Source: Saprospiraceae bacterium (lineage in GTDB: Bacteria; Bacteroidota; Bacteroidia; Chitinophagales; Saprospiraceae). Taken from it: 64,000 bases of DNA. This document shows positions 1 through 10,017 of this stretch, piece by piece. The position numbers were made by a program, and so were the translations under genes. The stretch lies in contig JADJTQ010000008.1 of NCBI GenBank assembly GCA_016711125.1, forward strand, positions 62,001 to 126,000, given 5' to 3'. Under the pieces are notes generated by a model. It searched no databases. It saw nothing but the letters and a program-made list of their open reading frames with translations, and was not told the DNA's origin. The first letter of the stretch is position 1. Every line of letters starts with the position of its first letter.

Positions 1-2870
1 AAATCGAGCAATTAGGGAGAGGTTGTGATTACGGCTCTTGGTATCCAAAAAGATGCCAAGAAATTGGGGTATGCCACAACTACTGTTACTTCTGACGAAA
101 TCAATGTGAATCGTACTTCTAATTTTATGAACACGCTGCAAGGTAAAATTGCCGGCGTAAATATTTCTTCATTAGGTACCGGTCCTGGAGGTACATCGAA
201 GGTACGGATCCGTGGTCAATCTTCCATATCCGGCCAAAACAATCCTTTGATCGTAGTAAACGGTATACCAATCGATAACACCAATTTCGGTACCAATCCT
301 GGCAATAATGGTGCGGATGGATCTTTGGGCGCAACTCAGGGAGGAGTTACTTCAGATGGTGGTGACGGATTGCAAAGTATCAATCCTGACGATATTGAAA
401 GTATGACCGTCTTAAAGGGTGCGGCTGCGGCTGCGCTTTATGGCTCAAGAGCTAAGGATGGTGTAATCATGATCAAGACCAAGACCAAAGGTACATCAAA
501 AGGAATCGGGGTTACTTATAATATGAATTACACAAATGATACTCCCCTTGACTTCTCAGATTATCAATATGAATATGGACAAGGTGAAAATGGGGTCAGA
601 CCCACATCACCCAACCCCACTTCAGGCCAATGGTCTTTTGGTGAAAAATTTCAACCTGGTATGACTCAGGTGTTATTTGATAACGTCACCGTACCGTATG
701 TGCCACAAAGAGATTTTGTGAAAAAGTTTTTCCGAAATGGCCAAAATTTTAGTAATTCTTTATCACTTTCCTCCGGAGGTGAAAAAGGTGGATTTAATCT
801 TTCCATGTCAAATCTTAAGAGCCTTGGTATTACCCCCAATAACGAGTTTGTTCGCAAAACCGTCAATCTTGGATTTAGCTATCAGCTTTCGCCAAAATTA
901 AGTTTTGAGGGAAATGCCAATTATTCAAATGAAAAGAATACAAATCCGCCTAACGTAGCGCAACAGGACAATACCATACCAGTCGCACTATATAATATGG
1001 CTAATTCGATGCCTCTGGATCTGCTAGAGCAAAAGAAATTTGATGCCGACGGCAACGAGTTTGTTTATTCCCGCTTTAGAAACCGTACCAATCCTTATTG
1101 GACGCTTTCCGAGCAGTTTAACAACATTGTCCGGGACCGGATTTTCGGCAACATTTCTATTAAATACGATTTGTTTCCCTGGTTATATATCCAGGGTAGA
1201 GTAGGGCAGGACTACTGGTCAAGAAGTCAGGAATTTAATGGACAGCCAACCGGAAAGGCTTCACTCGGACCAGCTCCGGCAGGTTTTGTAAATGGTACTT
1301 ATACGCAGGAAGCACTCAGATTCAGAGAGACCAATATGGATATTTTGGTTGCCGCAACCAAAGAGTTTGGGAATTTTGGAATTGACCTTACCGCAGGAGG
1401 CAATCAGATGTACCGGCGTTTTGATAGAAATACAGTCAATGTCAATGACTTTGTTGTCCGTGACCTTTACACGGTACAAAATGCCCGGGTAAAAGATCCC
1501 AGCTACGGATTGTCCGAAAGAGCGGTCAATTCGGTTTATGGTTCGGCCGAATTCTCATTTATGCGTCGTTTATACCTGAATGGAACGGTACGCAATGATT
1601 GGTTTTCTACCTTGTCGCCAGAGAATCGTAGTGTACTCTATCCTTCGGTGTCAGTAAGTTATGTCTTTTCCGAGTCTTTTCCAATCTTCCAAGCTGGCTG
1701 ACTTTTGGCAAACTTCGGGTGGCCTATGCTGAAGTGGGTAGCGACACCGACGTATCACCTTATTCGGATGTATTATTTTATGGCATCAACGCCAATCTCT
1801 TTGCCAATCCTTCTGGGGCATTGCAGCCAGTGGGTGGCTCAAGCGGCAGTCAGCTGCCCAACCCCACTCTTAAACCAATGCGTACTTCTGAGACCGAAAT
1901 TGGTTTGGATTTGCGCATGTTTAATAACCGGGTTCGTCTGGATTTGGCAGTATATAATAAGATCACCCAGGATCAGATTGTTTCCGCCACTATTTCTGAC
2001 GCATCTTCTTTTGTCAATACCTTGATCAATAGCGGAGAAAGCCGCAATCAGGGAATTGAAATGTTGCTGGACCTCGATATTGTAAAAACCAATAACCTGA
2101 CGTGGAATTTTGTTGTTAATGGTTCATATAATAAAACGAAGGTTTTAAGCTTACTAACCGACGAGCCCGGGGAAAATATCCGGGTGGGTAGTCACGTTTT
2201 TAATGGCTTTTTACATCATGTGGTCGGTGAAGAACTTGGCCAACTCACCGGCTTTGGGTATCGTTTTGATGCGCAGGGCAGACAGATTTTTGGAGGCAAT
2301 GGTGTTCCACTTCGTTCCACAAGCCTGGTCTATTTTGGTAGTGCACTGCCCAAATGGGTCGGTGGATTTACCAATGGATTTAATTATAAAGGAGTCAATT
2401 TCTCTTTCCTGATCGATTTCAAATTAGGTCATAAGATGATGTCGGGTACAAACTTCAACGCAGTCAGACACGGGTTGCACAAAATCACGCTCCCGGGCAG
2501 GAATGGCGGAGTAGTTGGAGTTGGCGTCAACGAACAAGGAGAGACCAATACGGTAGCTGCCGGAGCACAAACCTATTGGGAAGTAGTACGCTCGCAACAA
2601 CTGGTCGAACCCATAGTATATGACGCCGGCTATTGGAGATTAAGACAAATCACCTTAGGTTATGATCTGACTAAATTAATTCCGAGTGGCTTGCCGGTGA
2701 CATCAGTTGTTTTAAATATCGTGGCAAATAATGTGGCCTTATTGAAAAAGTGGGTGCCCAATATTGATCCGGAGACATTTGGATTTTCATCAGACAATGT
2801 TGTCGGTCTTGAATCTACAGGCGTTCCATCGACTCGGAGTCTTGGATTTAATCTTAATGTTAAATTCTAA
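1..2870 (+). CDS. SusC/RagA-family TonB-dependent outer-membrane receptor, 5' end outside window, frameshifted
   Basis: Outer-membrane receptor that would import oligosaccharides or other large nutrients with the SusD partner downstream and energy from TonB. The visible protein starts at the family's EVVITALG junction between the N-terminal CarboxypepD-like domain and the plug. It continues with the plug motifs KVRIRGQSS, PLIVVNGIPID and VLKGAAAAALYGSRAKDG, then a beta-barrel ending in LGFNLNVKF with a terminal aromatic residue. Two frame changes are visible. Near base 18, the upstream frame reading IEQLG joins EVV if one base is removed. At 1678-1680 a T run is one base short, and adding a T restores SNLPSWLTFGKLRVAYAEVG. 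These look like sequence errors rather than decay. The signal peptide and N-terminal domain lie before the window. Family assignment is secure; substrate is unknown. Confidence 0.93.
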
Positions 2871-2883
2871 AAAATTGAGAATA

Positions 2884-4410
2884 ATGAAAAATCTAATTAT
2901 TAATTATAGTGTCATTCTTCTAATGCTTCTTTTTACCGCCTCATGCGATAAAGGATTTGATGAATTAAACACCAATGAGGTTGATCCGACTTCGATTGAC
3001 CCGGCCTTTATTCTCAACAATGCAAGTCTTGGTCTTTCACATCCTGGAGGCTCGTTGGTATATGATATTGGTATTGTTCAGTACATCGTAAGCCCAAACT
3101 CGGGTGTACTTACCGGTGCCAATTTTAATCAGGACAACAGGAATTCTACCGAAGGCATGTGGGTAGATTATTACCGGACGGTGATCAAACATACCCGTGA
3201 TGTCATTGCTCGTACTGAAGATCTCCCCGAGCGAAACAACCTTCGTCAGATGGCAAGGATTGTTCAGGCTTATGCCTTTATGGTACTGACTGATGCCTAT
3301 GGAGATATCCCTTATTTGGAAGGTGGCAAGGGTTTTACGGATCAGCTGGTGCTCCCAAAATATGACACGCAGCAATCGATTTACCCTGATCTTATTAAAG
3401 AGCTTAGGGAAGCGGTTTCTTCTTTAACTGCTGGAGGCAAATCAGAAACCAGCGAAGTATTTTATGGAGGTGATCTTGAAAAATGGAAGCGACTAGGAAA
3501 TTCACTGCTGGTGAGGGCAGGTATGCGCTTGAGTAAGGTAGATCCCGCTCAGGCACAGCAAATTGTGTCAGCTGCGGCAGCTGGTATCATGCAAAGTAAT
3601 GCCGACAATTGGGTTATAAAGCATGACAATAACTACCGAAATGGTTATGGAGCAACCCTCAACGGCACTGAGGCCAATAACTATTACCTGGTTTCTTCAT
3701 TTGTTGATTTTCTAAAGAACTCAAATGATCCACGATTGAGTGCAATTGCTCTTCGCTATGTCGGTGCAAAATCGGGCCCGGAGCAAAAGGTTGACATCGC
3801 ATCTAGGGAAGCTTCTGTGCAGGTTGGAATGCCCATGGGGCATGATAACAACTCTATACAAGGAGTGGCTAGCAATCTCGGGCTGGCCAGTTTTTATGAT
3901 TTTAGTCAAGCTGATCGAAGCCGGGTTTGCAAAGTCGATGCTCCTTTGTTTTTGGTCACCTACGCTCAAACCCAACTTCTGCTGGCTGAAGCAGCCATGA
4001 GAGGATGGGTCTCGGGAGCAGCTGATACCTATTATATGAATGGAGTTAGGGCTCATATGGAGCAGATGGCAGATTTTGATGCCAGGTCAGAGATCGCCGC
4101 TGAAGATGTTGATGCCTATCTGGCTGCCAACCCCTTTGATGGCGGAAACGGAATGCAACAAATCAATGATCAGTACTGGGTCGCGTCCTTTTTAAATGGG
4201 CCGGAAGCATGGGCTAATTTCAGAAGAAGTGGCTATCCTCAGCTGGCACCAAATCCCTTTCCAAGTCAAGACTTGTCCGGCGAGCAATTTATACGTCGCA
4301 TGACTTATCCTTCGGCTGAGTTAGGGGTGAATACAGCGAATGTCAATGAAGCCATTGCTAGACAAGGCCCTGATATTCTGGACACCCGTGTATGGTGGGA
4401 TAAGAAATAG
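2884..4410 (+). CDS. SusD/RagB-family nutrient-binding outer-membrane lipoprotein
   Basis: Surface lipoprotein that caps the SusC barrel and binds substrate. The start at 2884 is chosen because it gives a lipoprotein leader with lipobox FTASC (Cys about residue 20); the longer open frame runs back into susC. The mature part begins DKGFDELNTNEVDPTSIDP and carries the helical TPR-like body typical of the family. The segments AYAFMVLTDAYGDIPY and LLLAEAAMRGW, and the C-terminal WANFRRSGYPQL, are characteristic of the SusD-like branch common in Bacteroidota. Length, about 508 residues, is normal. It starts 13 bases after the susC stop, so the two form one transcription unit, which a long palindrome then closes. 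The ligand cannot be read from the sequence. Confidence 0.95.
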   Translation: MKNLIINYSVILLMLLFTASCDKGFDELNTNEVDPTSIDPAFILNNASLGLSHPGGSLVYDIGIVQYIVSPNSGVLTGANFNQDNRNSTEGMWVDYYRTVIKHTRDVIARTEDLPERNNLRQMARIVQAYAFMVLTDAYGDIPYLEGGKGFTDQLVLPKYDTQQSIYPDLIKELREAVSSLTAGGKSETSEVFYGGDLEKWKRLGNSLLVRAGMRLSKVDPAQAQQIVSAAAAGIMQSNADNWVIKHDNNYRNGYGATLNGTEANNYYLVSSFVDFLKNSNDPRLSAIALRYVGAKSGPEQKVDIASREASVQVGMPMGHDNNSIQGVASNLGLASFYDFSQADRSRVCKVDAPLFLVTYAQTQLLLAEAAMRGWVSGAADTYYMNGVRAHMEQMADFDARSEIAAEDVDAYLAANPFDGGNGMQQINDQYWVASFLNGPEAWANFRRSGYPQLAPNPFPSQDLSGEQFIRRMTYPSAELGVNTANVNEAIARQGPDILDTRVWWDKK

Positions 4411-4486
4411 TAGTAGCCCAATTACGGAGCTTATGGTTTGTGGTTTCCTTTTGGGCATGTTCATACTGTAGAATTGTTAAAATTAT

Positions 4487-4518
4487 GTGGAGGCAGAATA
4501 GTACTATTCTGCCTCCAC
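4487..4518. terminator. 32-bp perfect palindrome after susCD, likely terminator or hairpin repeat
   Basis: The 32 bases are their own reverse complement, centred on GTAC, with arms beginning GTGGAGGCAGAATA. The sequence TCGTTTTATTATT follows. It lies 77 bases after the susD stop and 66 bases before the next start, so it is well placed to end the susCD transcript. The core GCAGAAT/ATTCTGC stem recurs at 5563-5580, so it may also belong to a dispersed hairpin family. Confidence 0.7.
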
Positions 4519-4584
4519 TCGTTTTATTATTGATTATTTGTCATCTTCGCGGGTCATCATTCATATCAATAATTTAAATAAATT

Positions 4585-5517
4585 ATGAGACTTAAATATT
4601 TTATAATTCTTTTGACGCTGGTCAGTTATCATACGAATCAGGCTCAGAATATAAAGATCACACCAACACCGTCTGAAATTAAAACTCTTACTCCTGAATG
4701 GACTGGTGAACGATTTGATGATGGAAGACCGAAGGTAAGTGATGGGATCTTGCAGCGACTAAAAAGTATTTCAATCGAAGAGGCCTGGGGTACTCTGCGT
4801 AATCTGGGATTTAATAATCAATTTGAAGGAGATTGGATGGTTATTCACCCAGATCAGGTGATGGTAGGCCGGGCAGTTACTGCTCAATATATGCCTACCC
4901 GCCAGGATTGGAATAATTTAATTAAAAAGCAAGGTGAAGCAGAAGGAAGAGTGGGAGGTACCAACTCATGGCCCATTGACGTCCTGGTACCAGGTGACAT
5001 CTATATCGCTGATGGGTATGGCAAGATCGTCGATGGTACTCTGATTGGTGATAATTTAGGAAATTCAATATACACCAAATCTAAAAATGGAGTTATTTTT
5101 TACGGATCGGTGAGAGATGTGGAAGGCTTGGAAGTGATCGAAGGATTTAATGGATGGATTAAAGGATATGATCCTTCTTATATTCAAGAGATGATGTTAA
5201 GTTCGATTAATAATCCGATCCGTCTGGGTAGGGCAACGGTATTTCCTGGTGATGCTGTCTTGGCAAAAAAGGGGGGAGTCATTTTTATTCCCGCCCATCT
5301 GGTCGAACAGGTCGTAGTCAGAGCTGAATTTATTGCATTACGCGACGCCTTTGGCATTCAAAAATTACGTGAGGGTAAATATACACCCGGTGAAATCGAC
5401 CGCAAGTGGACAGATAACATTAAAGCTGATTTTATTAGTTGGCTCGATGCCAATCCCAATAAAATCCCGATGACCCGGGCTGAATTAGATCAGTACATGA
5501 AAGACCGAGACTGGTAG
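4585..5517 (+). CDS. Secreted RraA-like / dimethylmenaquinone methyltransferase-like protein
   Basis: Member of the RraA-like fold, a family that includes RNase E inhibitors and class II pyruvate aldolases (HMG/CHA aldolase, oxaloacetate decarboxylase). Characteristic segments are VLVPGDIYIADGYGKIVDGT, GDNLGNSIYTKSKNGVIFYG and SVRDVEGL, whose RD pair corresponds to the substrate and metal site in aldolase members. The later VFPGDAVLAKKGGVIFIPAH matches the closing part of the fold. About 100 residues precede the core, and the C-terminus carries a helical extension with RKWTDNIKADFISWLD. A leader ending near HTNQAQN predicts export, which suits a role in extracellular or periplasmic catabolism rather than RNase E control. 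It stands alone after the susCD terminator. A lyase acting on a sugar-acid product is possible but unproven. Confidence 0.82.
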   Translation: MRLKYFIILLTLVSYHTNQAQNIKITPTPSEIKTLTPEWTGERFDDGRPKVSDGILQRLKSISIEEAWGTLRNLGFNNQFEGDWMVIHPDQVMVGRAVTAQYMPTRQDWNNLIKKQGEAEGRVGGTNSWPIDVLVPGDIYIADGYGKIVDGTLIGDNLGNSIYTKSKNGVIFYGSVRDVEGLEVIEGFNGWIKGYDPSYIQEMMLSSINNPIRLGRATVFPGDAVLAKKGGVIFIPAHLVEQVVVRAEFIALRDAFGIQKLREGKYTPGEIDRKWTDNIKADFISWLDANPNKIPMTRAELDQYMKDRDW

Positions 5518-5562
5518 TCAGGTTGATTTTTTTGGAAGCTATCCTATTTATTCAGATGGAGA

Positions 5563-5580
5563 GCAGAATTTACATTCTGC
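5563..5580. repeat. GCAGAAT/ATTCTGC hairpin repeat
   Basis: A 7-bp perfect stem (GCAGAAT, loop TTAC, ATTCTGC) lies between the rraA-like gene and the converging small lipoprotein gene. Flanking bases GAG and GGCTC resemble the surround of the GCAGGT/ACCTGC hairpins near 55.6-55.8 kb. The two sets differ by paired changes in the stem, as expected for one family of structured repeats. It could also act as a bidirectional terminator between convergent genes. Confidence 0.5.
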
Positions 5581-5629
5581 GGCTCAATTATTTAGGGAAA
5601 GGGATTGGTAGGCAGGTAGATGCTTGCGA

Positions 5630-6033
5630 TTAATTCTTTAAGGTAAGATCCGTTGGCACCCCTAATTTCTCAGATAGGGCCTCATATTCGATAAGCAAAA
5701 GTGGACCATGGATGATATCTTTCTTGCTTTCTATTATCCAATATCTTATATCCACGGCTTCATCAACTTGTTTTTCCTCTTCTCGAATGAGTTCATTAGA
5801 ATCAATGACAACCTGAGAAGCAACAATGAAATTATCATTATAATTGTACTCTAGAACAGTTCTCGGAATTTTAATCTCAAACAGTTCTCCATCTCTAAGT
5901 ATTGATTTATAAATGACTTTATAGGACTTGGCTTCACTGACATATTGGTAGCCATTTTTCAACTTTGTGATATAGTCACTTTGGCCGCGCCACTAAAAAT
6001 AAATGCAATGACAGAGAATTTAAACCAATTCAT
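5630..6033 (-). CDS. Small lipoprotein resembling DUF3997, frameshifted near its lipobox
   Basis: Two overlapping frames make one small protein. From the ATG at 6033 the first frame reads MNWFKFSVIAFIFSG, a lipoprotein leader. Adding one base between 5988 and 5989 gives the lipobox FSGC followed by GQSDYITKLKNGYQYVSEA and then the long frame to 5630. Without the base the leader is lost. The mature domain, about 115 residues, has VLEYNYNDNFIVASQ and IRYWIIESKKDIIHGPL, which recall the DUF3997 proteins of unknown function. The resemblance is from memory and moderate. It converges on the rraA-like gene. Immediately upstream is the anomalous G/C block, so no promoter can be assessed. Confidence 0.6.
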
Positions 6034-6065
6034 TTTATTCTTATTTCAATATTGACAATTGTCAA

Positions 6066-7215
6066 GGGACAGTCGCCCCGCGGGCCGGGACAGGGCGGTG
6101 GGGGAAAATCGCGGCCCCCCCCCCCCTCCCTTCCCCCCGGGCGGGGGGCCGCCCCCTCTCCTTTTTTTTTTGCCCCGCCCCCCCCCCCCCCCCCCCGCGC
6201 CAAGATTTTCTTTTTTTTTTCCTTTGCCCCCCTTGGTCCCCTTTTTCCCTTTTCTCTTTTTTCTTCTGGGGCGCCCCCCGGGCCCCCCCCCCCCCCCCCC
6301 TCCCTCCCCCCCGGCTCCCCCCCTCCTTCCCCCCCGCCCGCGGGGGCGGGGGGGGGGGGCGCCTTTTTTGTGTTTTGGGGTTGGTCCCGGGGGGCCCCCG
6401 TTCCCCTTCCATTTGCAAATGGAAATTTGGGTTGGGGGTTCCCGCGGCCCCTTAAATTAAGGCAGGGGGGGGGGGGCTCCCTCTTTGTTTTTTCTTTTGT
6501 CTTCCCGCCTTTATTGTTGACCAACGGTTTTCTTCTTTTCCAACAAAAAATCCCTTTTCCCCCGCGTTTGCCAAAAATCGTGTTCCGGGTCCCCCTTTTT
6601 TTCAGGGGGGGCGGCTTTCCTCCTCGCATCAAGTTACCAAAGGTTCCTTTCCTTTTTGGGGGGCGGCAAAGGGGTCCTTTTTCTCTTTCCCCCGAACCCC
6701 CCGGCCCTCGCCCCTTTCCCACCGACCATTCCCCCGCCCGACTCTTGTCCCGGGGGGGGCACCTTTCCCAGGGGAGCTTGGGGGGGCAGGGGTGCCCGGG
6801 TAGCCGGGGGGGGGGGGGCGGCGATTTGGCCCGGGCCCCCCCCGCGCCCCCCCCCTCGCCGGGTTCTCTCGGGGCCCGTTGGCGGGGGGGCGGCGGAGCG
6901 AAAAGGGGCCGCCCCCAAAGGAGGGGCTCCCCCCGCGCGCCTGGCAGGACGGGAGGAGAAGGTCCCGGCCAGGTCGGCCGAAACGGGGCGGCCTTTGGCC
7001 CTTCTATTTTCGCGCATTTCCCCCCGTACGGGGCGCGGGCGCCGGGGGCCCCCAGCCCGGTTTTAGGGGGGGGGCAACCGGCGCCGGCTCCAGAGGGGGG
7101 GCCCCCCCCGAATGCTCCAACAGGGGTTTTGCCCAAGCGGGGACACCCACTGCTGGGGGGGGGCCTCCCGCCCCCGAGTAGCGCCCCCCCCCCTCCTTAT
7201 TTTGGGTCTTGCCCC
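6066..7215. other. Anomalous G/C homopolymer block, probably not genuine sequence
   Basis: About 1.15 kb of sequence made mostly of G and C runs with scattered T and A runs, unlike every gene around it. It fills exactly the space between the start of the small lipoprotein gene and the stop of the hydrolase-nuclease gene. Long open frames exist on both strands, but they encode only Pro/Gly/Arg/Ala runs, are nearly equal in several frames and have no domain. A 14-bp palindrome, TTGACAATTGTCAA, sits at its left edge (6052-6065). An 18-bp palindrome, TTCCATTTGCAAATGGAA, lies inside (6407-6424). I read it as a base-calling or gap-filling artefact over a difficult intergenic region. Confidence 0.75.
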
Positions 7216-7218
7216 TCT

Positions 7219-10017
7219 CTATTCCAAATCCGCTACTACCGCAAAATGATCTGAGGCATACCGGGTACCATCTGATTTGATAATGACTGAAAAGTTTAAG
7301 ACCGAAAAATCATCACTACAGAAAATATAGTCGATCTGATCGGTAGGCAAATTTTCCGCCACTTTAAATCCACTAAAAGTGCCCCTTGGACCTTGCGGAG
7401 CGGACAGGGTCAAGAGCTTGCTGTCATAAATCGTTTTTTTCTGTGGTATCGGTTCAGTCAATGCAAGGTATGCCTCTGTGGTTGGGTTAACATTAAAATC
7501 ACCGGTTAGAATAAATCGATGCTGTCCGACGATCTCTTGAATTTTTGCGCGGATTAATTTAGCGCTTTCAATTCTTGCCTGCACACCGCGGTGATCAAAG
7601 TGGGTATTAAATACAAAAACGATGGTGCCCGATTTTTTTTCTTTAAATTTTCCCCAGGTCACAATTCGCTCTAGTGCAGCATCCCATCCCTTGCTGGGTT
7701 TTTCTGGAGTCGCGCTAAGCCAGAAAGTATTCCAATCAAGTAACTTCCATCTTTTTCGATCATAAAAAATAGGCGAATATTCTCCTTTTTCCTTTCCGTC
7801 TTGCCTGCCGACTCCAATCCATTTATATCCATTAGTACCTTTCTCGACATCTTCACATTGATTGAGTAGAGCCTCCTGCAGCCCAAGAAAATCCGGTTGA
7901 AGGCTGTCGATTTCTTCACAAACCATGTTTTTTCGCAAATCCCATCTATTTTCTCCGTCACCGGGGTTATCATAGCGAATGTTAAAAGACATCATCCTGA
8001 TGGCGGAGTTGCCGACGCTCATTTTACCGGGCATTAACCAGTTCCAATAATCCCTCGATCGCTCTAGGACACGATGTATATCCTGGGGTAGAATGAATCG
8101 ATCATAGACTAATCTAGTCAAATGATTTCGAGCTTTATCCAAATATTCTGCCTTATTTTTGTAGAGATCACTGATAGAAGGCCTGGAGTCTTCCTTCGTT
8201 TTTCCAGTGACCGGTAGCGGTATAAAAGTGCCTCGAAAATCAGCAATTTCTCCATTACCTCCGGCCAGACCGCTGCGCAGACTGTAGGGTATGAAGGTGG
8301 CCAGCGGTACTGCTATTTCGACATTTCTAATGCCCGTGTTTTCATTTCCGAGCTCATCGACTTGGGGCACCAAAGATTTAAATGCTGCACCAACTTTAGG
8401 TGGCTGATTGTCTATGATGCCCTGTGGCCAGTCAGATCCATAATCGACTCGATGTGCTTCCTGAGGTTTAGTGGCAGCTACAAAATTTGGAATTATGGGA
8501 TAATTAACTTGTGTAGGAGTGACTAATTCTCCGGTTTTAATTTTAGGAAAATTACTTTCAGGAGGACTTGTGCCGGCAACTACCCAATCATATAAGCTCA
8601 CGAGCAGAGCCCGGTAGTTGGGTCGAAATTCCAAAGGATTGCCTATATAAATTCCGGGCTTGAATGCTTCTGTTGGTGCCGGGTTGACAAAATGCTGACC
8701 ACTCGCAATCTGATAAATCCGCTCATTTTCCAAAGGGTTTATATCTTCCCTGCCATCAGGATCGGTGTGGGTTAAGCTGGCGCTCCTGCCCCAATATTCA
8801 TAGCCGGTGTTGACCGATATTATTTTAGGTAAATATTTTTTTTCAAGCTTTTCAAAGATCCCATCTCTTTTTTGAGTTATCGGATCTAATTGTGTCGCTC
8901 CGGTAAATGGAAAAATATCGGTGGGATAAAAAAAAGCGGAGTATCGATGTGCATCACGTGAAGGTTGGGCAAAACGGTGATTAAAACTTCCTCTACCTCC
9001 TCCTGCTGCGATGATCATCATTCCATCATAGGCTAATCTGCCAGATTCATCTTCATTAAATCCTTGATAATTAAAATGTCTTAAAAATCGGCCGGTCTGT
9101 GAAACTCCCGCAACAATTCCAAATTGCACTGGAAAAATACATTCGACATCATATTTTGCATAAGTGATTATATCTCTAATCGCTGCTAATCCCAGACCTA
9201 CGACAGGTGGGTTAAATGAGTAGTAGACGAGCTCATAAATCTTGCCCGGTTCAAATCCATCCTTACTGTAGATAGATTGAGGGTTATCGATGTCCTGATG
9301 ACTTTCCAGCCTACCAAAACTCCAGGAACTCCGGTTGACGATTTCTCTTTGAGCATCACGTCCAGTCCTTTTGGTGAGTACATGATGCTCCGCATCAGGA
9401 TCATAAACCGGATATCCAATTTGACCGTTGTGACCTAAATCTAAATTAAATACAGGCTTATCAACGGTCCAGTCGCAACGCACCAATCCGATAATGGGAG
9501 AGCCCTCAGGGTATCTGGCGACTGGCGCCACAAAATTGAGATTTTCGTCACTTTCTGGCACGTCAAATTGCCATCCGATCCAAATGATGGTTACCCCTTT
9601 ATAGAGGAGCAATCCATCTCCAAAAAATTCAGGTTCGTCGGGGTTTATGACCCTACCTATACCATTGAGAAAGTACGATGAGGTAAATTTCCCACCCCGA
9701 TTGCTCACTTCGACGAGGGCTACTTTTGACCGAAGCGCATCAACTGGTTTTAGTATCTCAATATCTGCGCTGGAAAGAACCAATCCATTTTCGTTGATCG
9801 GTGCATAATTGATATCAATAATCTGTTGATTTTGTTTCAGTAAAGGATCATGTCCAAAAAATACCTTGCCTTTGATGTACTCATAGGCCCCTGCCTCCCC
9901 CCATATCTTACCATTTAAGATGGTATCTCGTTGGTCGATAAGGATCGAAAGTACTTTACTGTACGTCAATCCTTGACATCCAATAATAAAGGCGATGATT
10001 AAAAAAAATCGGTTCAT
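7219..10017 (-). CDS. Secreted alpha/beta-hydrolase domain protein fused to an endonuclease/exonuclease/phosphatase domain
   Basis: A 932-residue exported protein with two enzyme domains. Residues about 20-670 match the large alpha/beta-hydrolase domain family. It opens with GEAGAYEYIKGKVFFGHDP and ALVEVSNRGGK, has the nucleophile elbow in GIVAGVSQTGRFLRHFNYQG, and ends with RFILPQDIHRVLERSRDYWNW. Residues about 680-932 form a complete EEP-superfamily domain with MSFNIRYDNPG, GLQEAL, FNTHFDHRG, ILTGDFNVNP and SDHFAVV. These provide the usual metal-binding Asn, Glu, GDFN and SDH residues. The join is in frame, with a short linker at GKMSVGNSA. The substrate may be an ester for one domain and a phosphodiester or phosphoester for the other, but neither is known. 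Its ATG overlaps the stop of the CPBP protease gene by four bases (ATGA), so the two are co-translated. Confidence 0.88.
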   Translation of the reverse strand: MNRFFLIIAFIIGCQGLTYSKVLSILIDQRDTILNGKIWGEAGAYEYIKGKVFFGHDPLLKQNQQIIDINYAPINENGLVLSSADIEILKPVDALRSKVALVEVSNRGGKFTSSYFLNGIGRVINPDEPEFFGDGLLLYKGVTIIWIGWQFDVPESDENLNFVAPVARYPEGSPIIGLVRCDWTVDKPVFNLDLGHNGQIGYPVYDPDAEHHVLTKRTGRDAQREIVNRSSWSFGRLESHQDIDNPQSIYSKDGFEPGKIYELVYYSFNPPVVGLGLAAIRDIITYAKYDVECIFPVQFGIVAGVSQTGRFLRHFNYQGFNEDESGRLAYDGMMIIAAGGGRGSFNHRFAQPSRDAHRYSAFFYPTDIFPFTGATQLDPITQKRDGIFEKLEKKYLPKIISVNTGYEYWGRSASLTHTDPDGREDINPLENERIYQIASGQHFVNPAPTEAFKPGIYIGNPLEFRPNYRALLVSLYDWVVAGTSPPESNFPKIKTGELVTPTQVNYPIIPNFVAATKPQEAHRVDYGSDWPQGIIDNQPPKVGAAFKSLVPQVDELGNENTGIRNVEIAVPLATFIPYSLRSGLAGGNGEIADFRGTFIPLPVTGKTKEDSRPSISDLYKNKAEYLDKARNHLTRLVYDRFILPQDIHRVLERSRDYWNWLMPGKMSVGNSAIRMMSFNIRYDNPGDGENRWDLRKNMVCEEIDSLQPDFLGLQEALLNQCEDVEKGTNGYKWIGVGRQDGKEKGEYSPIFYDRKRWKLLDWNTFWLSATPEKPSKGWDAALERIVTWGKFKEKKSGTIVFVFNTHFDHRGVQARIESAKLIRAKIQEIVGQHRFILTGDFNVNPTTEAYLALTEPIPQKKTIYDSKLLTLSAPQGPRGTFSGFKVAENLPTDQIDYIFCSDDFSVLNFSVIIKSDGTRYASDHFAVVADLE

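Noticed and set aside
1705..2025. Alternate-frame ORF in the SusC gene
   Set aside because: Shadow of the corrected susC frame; no homology-like features.
6030..7254. Long Pro/Gly/Arg-rich open frames on both strands in the G/C block
   Set aside because: They follow from homopolymer composition, occur in several frames at once and show no domain or start context.
7671..7973. Minus-strand frame inside the nuclease domain
   Set aside because: Overlaps a secure gene in another frame and lacks family character.
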